DNA from: Methanothrix sp.
Lineage (GTDB): Archaea > Halobacteriota > Methanosarcinia > Methanotrichales > Methanotrichaceae
Direction of reading: 5' to 3'
NCBI GenBank assembly: GCA_023229165.1
Contig: JALNZQ010000085.1
Coordinates: forward strand, 1-9,991
Length of the DNA: 9,991 nt
In this document: positions 1-6,012 of the stretch, piece after piece
Numbering within the stretch: the first letter of the stretch is position 1
Layout: the number at the start of each line of letters is the position of its first letter
Notes under the pieces: model-generated
Told to the model about the DNA's origin: nothing
Seen by the model: only the letters and a program-made list of their open reading frames with translations
Databases searched by the model: none
Program-made: the position numbers and the translations under genes

Positions 1-1
1 C

Positions 2-379
2 AAGGGCGATGCTTTAGTCTGGCATCTGGACGGCAAGATTGCCGAAGCCAATAAAAATTCCGGCGGCTGCTCCCAGGCGGGTTGCGGATTGGATGGGCCT
101 TCTGCCCTCTGTAAGAATAAGGAGGAGACCTACAGCTACACTGCAAAAGAGGAGACCCAGTTCAAGCAGAGCTATGACTGGTTTATGGACGATACATCTC
201 TGGGCTCCGGCAAGAGCATTACCATCTCCGGAAGCAAATTTGAGATGGGAGACCACAAGCTCAGGGTGCAGGTAAAGAGGGATTACAAAGAAATGGCCTG
301 GTCTCGCAGCGAATGCAGCATGGACGTAAAGGTCATACCGGAGCCTTCTGCAGACATATCCATGGAGGAGGAGAGCTAA
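2..379 (+). CDS. C-terminal part of a secreted surface protein with a VIPEP-type Ig-like module (5' end outside window)
   Basis: The frame is open from base 2 to the TAA at 377-379, giving 126 visible residues; the start lies off the left edge. A TTG at 89 is just an internal Leu codon, since the frame continues upstream of it. The visible part begins with a WHLDG motif, has several Cys residues around residues 23-37 (GGCSQAGCG, ALCKN), then an Ig-like beta module: KEETYSY, YDWFMDD, GDHKLRVQVK, ECSMDVKVIPEPSADIS. This matches in order the C-terminal module of the next gene (TETY, QWYLDG, LHDLQVYV, CDMNITVIPEPMAIIS), so the two are relatives by domain. There is no C-terminal membrane segment or sorting signal. 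The protein is presumably exported, like its neighbours, but its own signal peptide is not visible. Specific function is unknown; a role in the cell envelope is inference from domain type and neighbours. Confidence 0.75.
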   Translation, partial: KGDALVWHLDGKIAEANKNSGGCSQAGCGLDGPSALCKNKEETYSYTAKEETQFKQSYDWFMDDTSLGSGKSITISGSKFEMGDHKLRVQVKRDYKEMAWSRSECSMDVKVIPEPSADISMEEES

Positions 380-400
380 ATAACGGATGATGTGGTTTAG

Positions 401-437
401 CACCTGAGCCGCTCCGGCCCAGGTGCCTAAATTTTTT
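401..437 (+). terminator. Hairpin plus T-run terminator after the first gene
   Basis: CACCTGAGCCG (401-411) pairs with CGGCCCAGGTG (415-425) as an 11-bp stem with one A-C mismatch and a CTC loop. A run of six T lies at 432-437. It begins 21 bp after the stop codon. This is the classic intrinsic-terminator shape, and archaeal RNA polymerase also terminates at T-runs, so the first gene probably ends its transcript here and the next gene needs its own promoter. Confidence 0.65.
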
Positions 438-494
438 ATCTAATAATTACCCAATTTATTTCTCTTAATTTTAATCATGTTGTATTAAATACTA

Positions 495-563
495 AATACA
501 TTATAAATGAAGAACTAAATAGAAATATATACGAATATATGCAAACATAGAGAAAAAAAGGAG
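495..563 (+). promoter_or_regulatory. AT-rich archaeal promoter region and Shine-Dalgarno for the PKD gene
   Basis: The stretch from about 430 to 560 is very AT-rich. Two TATA-like candidates are TTATAAAT (501-508) and AAATATATAC (523-532). With the usual 25-bp spacing the second would start transcription near 550-555 and give a very short leader. AAAGGAG ends at 563, only one base before the ATG at 565. Which TATA is used cannot be decided by eye. Confidence 0.4.
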
Positions 564-564
564 A

Positions 565-1680
565 ATGATTCGCATCCTGCAAAAATGGATTATGACTATG
601 ATTTGGGCCAGCATCCTTAGTCTCATCCTTCTTGCACTCATCATGCAGTCTGCCTACTCAGCGGACTGGCCGGACTGCAAATTCCAGTGCCGGGCCAATG
701 ATGTAACCGTATCCCGGCTGTGGCTGGGCGATGATAGGGGAGATGATCTTTTTTCTGCGGTGCCTGGCGAAAGGCAATCCTGTTATCTCTGGGCCACATT
801 TCATAATAACGCCAATACGCCTCGATATGCAGCCATCCTGCTGGCCGATCTGTATCTCAATGGCACATTAAGCCAATCTTTTTATGATGACGGCCTTTGC
901 GTCCTGGAGGAAATAGAAGCAAAGTCTACCAGAGACTATCCCCTCTATAATCTGATCTGGTCGAGAGGCGAAGAGGTTCAGCTCAAAAGGCTTGTGCTGA
1001 GTTGGGAGACGGCCAAAGGCACAAGCTGTGGCCAGGCCAATCGCAAGTGCAGCAATCGCAATACAAAGTGCTACGGAGGACCTGAAGCTGAGTTTTCGGC
1101 AGAGATGCCTCTTTCTGCCTTCTATGCCCAGTATCTTCAGGAATGCTCTGGTGATGTTAAATTCGTAGACCAGACGACCGGAGGTGCCGGGCCGTATGCC
1201 TATGATTGGGATTTTGGCGACGGATTTCATAGCGCGGCGAAGAATCCGACTCACACTTACAATAGTCTCGGAAACTACACAGTGGGATTGCTGGCAAGAG
1301 ATCGATCCGGCAAGGAGGCTTTTTTCAGCCAGCAGATCGTAGTTAGTGTCTGTCCTTGCACTATTGTCGGGCAGGATTACGCATGTCTGAGCAAGACCGA
1401 GACCTACAAAGTCACTTTGACCAGTTTTATTCCGGGATCAGTTCAATGGTATTTGGACGGAATAAAGATCGACGAGAGTGGGTTCCGAGGAGAGTCACAC
1501 GAGTCAGATGAAGGAGTGGGCATAGATATTAGCTGGCAGAATTTTGGGCCGGGCCTGCATGATCTGCAGGTTTATGTGACGGGTGCAAAAACAGGGAACA
1601 GTTTGGAGCAGCGTGCTGCCTGCGACATGAACATAACCGTTATCCCTGAGCCGATGGCGATTATTAGCTGGGTAGTATGA
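565..1680 (+). CDS. Secreted PKD-domain surface protein with C-terminal VIPEP-type Ig-like module
   Basis: 371 residues. The N-terminus (R3, K7, then a hydrophobic stretch about residues 8-29, SAYSA near 29-33) reads as a Sec signal peptide with cleavage near residue 32/33. Residues about 34-165 form a Cys-containing, beta-looking domain I do not recognise (motifs VSRLWLGDDRGD, CYLWATFHNN). Residues about 172-260 are a PKD domain: YDWDFGDG at 213-220, then NPTHTYNSLGNYTV, the family's hallmark. Residues 263-371 are an Ig-like module beginning CPCTIVG, with QWYLDG at 294-299 and ending VIPEPMAIIS, related to the end of the preceding gene. There is no C-terminal anchor. The protein is probably held on or near the S-layer. 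ATG 565 is chosen because only this start gives the signal peptide a positive n-region, although the GGAG sits unusually close; ATG 592 is the alternative. The next gene follows after 12 bp, implying one transcript. Confidence 0.82.
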   Translation: MIRILQKWIMTMIWASILSLILLALIMQSAYSADWPDCKFQCRANDVTVSRLWLGDDRGDDLFSAVPGERQSCYLWATFHNNANTPRYAAILLADLYLNGTLSQSFYDDGLCVLEEIEAKSTRDYPLYNLIWSRGEEVQLKRLVLSWETAKGTSCGQANRKCSNRNTKCYGGPEAEFSAEMPLSAFYAQYLQECSGDVKFVDQTTGGAGPYAYDWDFGDGFHSAAKNPTHTYNSLGNYTVGLLARDRSGKEAFFSQQIVVSVCPCTIVGQDYACLSKTETYKVTLTSFIPGSVQWYLDGIKIDESGFRGESHESDEGVGIDISWQNFGPGLHDLQVYVTGAKTGNSLEQRAACDMNITVIPEPMAIISWVV

Positions 1681-1692
1681 GATTGATTGAGA

Positions 1693-4600
1693 ATGTGTTC
1701 TGATTTATTTAGGCGTTCTGTGTGTTCGTGCCCCCGAAAGAAGGTATTTGTAATCCTAGCGAGCGCTGTGATGATTTTAGCATTTTTTAGCATCACTTCC
1801 GCTGTGGCCGTCGTGGAAAGAGAGGTGCAGTCCGGGAGCATTTTCAACTTTGCTGCCAGTAACGTATCTCAAGACGATGTATCTTTCCAGTGGAGTGCGT
1901 CTGATGGAAGCCCAATGGTCTCTACTGAAAAATTGTTTCGATGGACTGCACCTGTAGTCGATTCGCCAAAGAGCGTGGTCATATCGCTAAATATAACCAA
2001 CTTCTATGGTTGCTGCAAATATTATAATGACACTTATAATCTTCGCGTGGTCCCTAAATCGATGGCCAAGATAGTCTTGAAAAAAGATTGCTTGTTCACG
2101 GCTCCCGTCAGAATAAGGGACCATGTATTATACACATATAATATAAAAAATTCCGGAAATCTGCCTCTATTGGACTTGAATCTAACCGACCAGCAGAACT
2201 GGGGACCGGATTGCCTGCCGATTTATAAATCAGGTGATGATGGAAATGGGGTGCTTGATCCGGGAGAATCATGGTGGTATGAATACTATTGTCAGATTTC
2301 AGATCCATCCGATTATCCCCAGCTTCGCATCATGCAAAGCAAGAAAGGTTCCACGCAGTTGTCAGAGACCATACAAAAGCTGATGGAAAAGAAGGTTCGC
2401 CTGGAGATTGTAATGGAGAACCTGCGTCGATTTGCAGGCCAATTCGATATGCGGACAGCCGGTCTGGTCACAAGTCATGAAATCCGAGGAGGATTAAACT
2501 ATACCTATTACAACTACAGCAATGAAGTGACGAGCGAATCCTTCAGCAAAATGATTGACTCTATTGGCAATTTGAATAGGACCATCTACCTGGATCCCAT
2601 CTCTGGTGCCGTGCTAACTGTGCATTATGCGGCATTTGGCAAGATACTCTCGGAAGAACTCTACTATCCCCCTCCCGGAACCAAAGAGTACCTAAAAATA
2701 GAGTATGATTATCCATCTAAGGGATATAATACTGTTAATGTTGTCGATTATAAATCAGGAGATACACTGATACTGATTGTAGACAGCCGGGGAAATATTT
2801 TGAGCAAGGAGTATAGAAGAACTCCGGGATATCAGCCCTACATAGAGAGATATTTGCTCAAGAATAAGGCCACAGTGACGGCTAAAACCAGAGACGGAAA
2901 AGAGGTATCCGATTTGGATACATTCACTTTGGAGGTCTTCCGGCCCATGCCCATTTTACGGGTGACCAAGACCGCAGAGCCGGAACCGGTAAGCCCTGGC
3001 GGTCTCCTGAACTATTCCATCGTTTATGAAAATATTGGTGGTGCAGATGCCCATGATGTTGTGATCAAGGAGACTTACAACAAGAGCATCACCGTTCTCA
3101 CGTCGGACCCTGCACCCGATACCCGGACCGCAGATCAATGGAGTCTGGGAGACCTCAAGATGGGAGAGTCGGGCAGGATACAAATCCAGACCCGGGTAAG
3201 TGCCCTTGCCTTGCCGGGATCGGAAATTACCAATCAGGTAGAGTTGACTGCTCTGGAAAACTCCTCAGCAATTAGTATCATCAATACCATTCTGGGGAGC
3301 AACGATTTGAATATTACCAAGATCGCTTCTAAAGATCCAGTGCAGCCCGGCAGGAACCTGACCTATTTTATAATGTATCGAAATAATGGTTCTATAAAGC
3401 AGACCAATGTGACGATTCATGATTGGCTGGACCCATACGTCGATCTGGTCAACGGCAGCTCCCAAAGAGATCTCTTGTGGCGCCTGGGAGATTTGAATCC
3501 GGGTGAGGGGGGTACAATAACCATAACGGTGACTGTAAAGAATGCTCTTCCTGCGGGTGCTTCTAAAATCACAAATAAATATAGAATAAATTCCCTTCAG
3601 TTTGCCGGAAAAACCGAGATGCTAGAGACGGGCGTAATTCGCGGCGAATTGAATATCACCAAGATCGCTTCCTCAGATTTCGTGCCGCCCGGCAGGTTCC
3701 TGACCTATACCATAAAGTATCGAAATGAGGGCTCTGTAAACCAGACCAATGTGACGATTCACGATTGGCTGGACCCAAATGTCGTTTATATCTCGGCCAA
3801 TCCGACTCTGGACCCGCCTAACGGCAGATCTGGAAACCATCTCTGGTGGTATCGTAGATATTTAAACTCGAGCGAGAAGGGCACAATAACCATAAAGGTG
3901 ATGGCAAATAGTACTATCCCAAAGGATGTCTCTAAAATCACCAATACTTATAGAATAAATTCCACGGAGTTTGCCGGAAAAAATGCGACATTAGAGACTG
4001 ATATAGTTCACTCCCTCTGGATCCGGAAGACGGCAGATAAGAGCGCCTACAACCGGGAAGATAACATAACTTATACTATTAATTACGGAAATACTGAAAG
4101 CCGTCCTGCCTATTTTGTGAATGTCACCGACCTTCTTCCTAAGGTGATTCTCATCAGTGTGTCTCCTCCTCCCAGTAATATGAGCGGAAATAATCTGACA
4201 TGGAGAGTTGGAACTCTAGGCGAAAATGAATCGAGAAGCATCCAAATAGTAGTCCAGATCCCAAAGAAAGCGAATGCGAGTTTTTATGAGACCTCTCTGG
4301 TACAAGGCAATGGCTACGCCTATGTTCGGAAAGGATTTTCCACGGAGGAAAAGAAAGAAGCTCTCATAAACAGAGTAAGAATATCAGGATACTATTATAA
4401 CATATTCGGAAATCATGAGAAATATTTATATAAAGTAATAAACAATTCGACCGTCACTATTCTAGGCTCGCCCGGCACCAGTATTTCCAGTCGGGAGCAT
4501 GGAAGCGGTTACTACAAAGAGGAGTCAAAGAGCAGCCTGCATCAAGAAAATAAGAGCATTAGCCTGGAAAAGGGGCTGTTTGCCAAATACCGGAGGACCG

Positions 4601-5943
4601 CCTTTCTCCTGCCCGGTAATCGAAGCCTTAATTACGATTCATTGTGGTCGGATCAAACTCGTATTGATAACAGGATATTGGGCGACTGCGTCAACGAAAA
4701 ATATCTATATGCAGATACTCTGAACCAAAACAGCTCTTTTCTGGCGGATATGAACCAGACCGTTTACAGTTCTGAGGCGGATTTCAGCTCCGGCATGGCT
4801 CAGATAAATTATAAAAAGCGTGTACCTGACGCAAAAGATGCCATCCAGGAGATCGATGAAAACTACCACGGCAGTTTCCGGATAAACGAGGCCGTGGACT
4901 CGTACGGGGAGGGCGTAAAATTCTCCAAATCAGCCAAAGGCAAAGGATTTGTCTCCACCGACAAAAGGGCAAAAGGGCTGCAAAGATCCTATGAGTCTGG
5001 CAGCGGTTACTACTCTTCCGAAGAGACGTCTCAGCTTGGCTCAGTCGACAAATACACAAAGATGCAATATGCGCCTGTCCTTCTCAAGGCTAGATCCCAA
5101 AACATCAGCTATGCGAATTTATGGGATGAAGGCATGCTGACCAAAGAAGGGGAGACTGGTATTTCAATTCGCAAAGATATCCGTTATGCTTCGTCTGTCG
5201 ATATGGAGGCTATGATGGAGAAATCCTCCCTCTCCCTTCTCGGCAAGTTCAATGGGACTCTCGATATAAATATGGAAAACGGGCCGCACACCGGTCTGGA
5301 TCAGAGGCTCGTCGGAAGCTTTCAGATAGATACCGCGATAAGCATCCACACCATACCCCTGCATCTATATCCTCATGTGAATATCAGCAAGGAGGCCGTC
5401 ATGCTGGACGAAAATACCGTCCTCTTTCTGATCAATGTCAGCAACGACGGCAACAAGTTGCTCAAACCACTGAATGTAACCGATTATCTTCCGGATGGCT
5501 GCAGCTACATCAACTCCAGCATCAGAGCGAAGACGAACGGCAGTATGGTCAATTGGACCCTCCCCTCTCTTGATATCGGCAGAACGCTGACCATAAAGAT
5601 GAGGGCCAAGGTGGATGGCGAACATGCATATTATACGAATATAGTGAGCGTCAGGGCCATCTCTAAGGAGAGCATAGTTGAGGCCAGAAACAGCACTACC
5701 TTTGAGGCTTACTATCAGTTGTTACCCTCGGGAGTGGACACGGGGGCTGACAACAAGATCAATGCCACCAGTCTCTTTAATGTCACACCGGTTACTGGAT
5801 ATTGGGGCGTATGGAATCCTTCCCCGTGTTTCAATATCACCGGTAATATGACGGAATGTTCGGCTGAGTCGGAAGCCTATTATGATGAGCTGGAAAAGGA
5901 TGCAGCCCTGTGCAGTTGTGCATCCAATTACGAAGTACCGTAA
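1693..5943 (+). CDS. Giant secreted DUF11-repeat surface protein with GSGYY modules
   Basis: 1416 residues from ATG 1693; a TTG at 1687 in the same frame would add two. No good Shine-Dalgarno is visible, and the gene probably relies on coupling to the PKD gene 12 bp upstream. Signal peptide: RR/RKK in the first 17 residues, hydrophobic about 18-36, SAVA cleavage near 39. Residues about 40-122: Ig-like domain ending LRVVPKSMAKI. Residues 123-206 plus 386-415: a DUF11-like domain (GNGVLDPGES, then ATVTAKTRDGKEV) split by about 180 residues with no family I recognise. DUF11 repeats follow at about 421-534, 537-650, 651-772 and 773-905, with the motifs LNITKIAS, GRNLTY, NVTIHDWLDP and GDLNPGE. 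Residues about 937-1213 hold two GSGYY modules. About 1227-1344 is a further DUF11 (LNVTDYLPDGCSYI). The Cys-containing tail has no transmembrane anchor. By-eye reading finds over 40 N-X-S/T sequons, which fits heavy archaeal N-glycosylation. Likely role: S-layer-associated structural or adhesive protein (inference). Confidence 0.85.
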   Translation: MCSDLFRRSVCSCPRKKVFVILASAVMILAFFSITSAVAVVEREVQSGSIFNFAASNVSQDDVSFQWSASDGSPMVSTEKLFRWTAPVVDSPKSVVISLNITNFYGCCKYYNDTYNLRVVPKSMAKIVLKKDCLFTAPVRIRDHVLYTYNIKNSGNLPLLDLNLTDQQNWGPDCLPIYKSGDDGNGVLDPGESWWYEYYCQISDPSDYPQLRIMQSKKGSTQLSETIQKLMEKKVRLEIVMENLRRFAGQFDMRTAGLVTSHEIRGGLNYTYYNYSNEVTSESFSKMIDSIGNLNRTIYLDPISGAVLTVHYAAFGKILSEELYYPPPGTKEYLKIEYDYPSKGYNTVNVVDYKSGDTLILIVDSRGNILSKEYRRTPGYQPYIERYLLKNKATVTAKTRDGKEVSDLDTFTLEVFRPMPILRVTKTAEPEPVSPGGLLNYSIVYENIGGADAHDVVIKETYNKSITVLTSDPAPDTRTADQWSLGDLKMGESGRIQIQTRVSALALPGSEITNQVELTALENSSAISIINTILGSNDLNITKIASKDPVQPGRNLTYFIMYRNNGSIKQTNVTIHDWLDPYVDLVNGSSQRDLLWRLGDLNPGEGGTITITVTVKNALPAGASKITNKYRINSLQFAGKTEMLETGVIRGELNITKIASSDFVPPGRFLTYTIKYRNEGSVNQTNVTIHDWLDPNVVYISANPTLDPPNGRSGNHLWWYRRYLNSSEKGTITIKVMANSTIPKDVSKITNTYRINSTEFAGKNATLETDIVHSLWIRKTADKSAYNREDNITYTINYGNTESRPAYFVNVTDLLPKVILISVSPPPSNMSGNNLTWRVGTLGENESRSIQIVVQIPKKANASFYETSLVQGNGYAYVRKGFSTEEKKEALINRVRISGYYYNIFGNHEKYLYKVINNSTVTILGSPGTSISSREHGSGYYKEESKSSLHQENKSISLEKGLFAKYRRTAFLLPGNRSLNYDSLWSDQTRIDNRILGDCVNEKYLYADTLNQNSSFLADMNQTVYSSEADFSSGMAQINYKKRVPDAKDAIQEIDENYHGSFRINEAVDSYGEGVKFSKSAKGKGFVSTDKRAKGLQRSYESGSGYYSSEETSQLGSVDKYTKMQYAPVLLKARSQNISYANLWDEGMLTKEGETGISIRKDIRYASSVDMEAMMEKSSLSLLGKFNGTLDINMENGPHTGLDQRLVGSFQIDTAISIHTIPLHLYPHVNISKEAVMLDENTVLFLINVSNDGNKLLKPLNVTDYLPDGCSYINSSIRAKTNGSMVNWTLPSLDIGRTLTIKMRAKVDGEHAYYTNIVSVRAISKESIVEARNSTTFEAYYQLLPSGVDTGADNKINATSLFNVTPVTGYWGVWNPSPCFNITGNMTECSAESEAYYDELEKDAALCSCASNYEVP
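3301..4008 (+). repeat. Tandem near-identical DUF11 repeats inside the giant surface gene
   Basis: The units starting at 3301 and 3643 are direct repeats at an offset of 342 bp (114 codons). Long stretches match at DNA level, for example CCAAGATCGCTTC, GCCCGGCAGG, CCTGACCTAT and CAGACCAATGTGACGATTCA, as do the unit ends (TATAGAATAAATTCC, GTTTGCCGGAAAAA). The second unit is about 24 bp longer, with extra residues around 790-805 of the gene's middle strands (NPTLDPPNGRSGNH). The DNA identity is far higher than to the flanking DUF11 units, so this pair arose by a fairly recent internal duplication. Confidence 0.8.
4501..5328 (+). repeat. Two copies of a GSGYY module within the giant surface protein
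   Basis: GSGYY occurs at codons 4501-4515 (residues 937-941) and 4999-5013 (residues 1103-1107), 166 residues apart. After each copy the same landmarks follow: a Glu/Lys/Ser-rich strand, then NYDSLWSD or SYANLWDEG, a variable stretch, then HGSFRINEAV (from about residue 1059) or VGSFQIDTAI (from about 1207). The match is at protein level and divergent, with spacing differing by about 18 residues, so this is an older duplication than the DUF11 pair. I cannot assign the module to a named family. Confidence 0.6.
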
Positions 5944-5949
5944 GCGGCT

Positions 5950-5981
5950 AAATCCAGGAAAGCGATATATTTCCTGGATTT
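5950..5981. terminator. Bidirectional hairpin between convergent genes
   Basis: AAATCCAGGAAA (5950-5961) and TTTCCTGGATTT (5970-5981) are perfect reverse complements, a 12-bp stem with the 8-base loop GCGATATA. It starts 6 bp after the plus-strand stop and lies 31 bp beyond the minus-strand stop of the acyl-CoA synthetase. The A/T-rich stem base supplies short T runs on both strands, but there is no longer T tract outside. Placement between convergent genes and near-perfect symmetry suit a shared terminator or mRNA 3'-end stabiliser. Confidence 0.65.
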
Positions 5982-6012
5982 GCCCGAGTCCGAGTATTCC
6001 TGGATATCGGCC

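Noticed and set aside
39..275. Plus-strand frame of 78 residues at the left edge
   Set aside because: It overlaps the Ig-like C-terminal frame, which matches its neighbour's module, and its own Arg/Pro/Ser-rich product looks like an off-frame translation.
1687..1692. TTG at 1687 as start of the giant surface protein
   Set aside because: ATG 1693 is two codons downstream in frame and is the stronger initiator; neither has a clear ribosome site, so the ATG is preferred.
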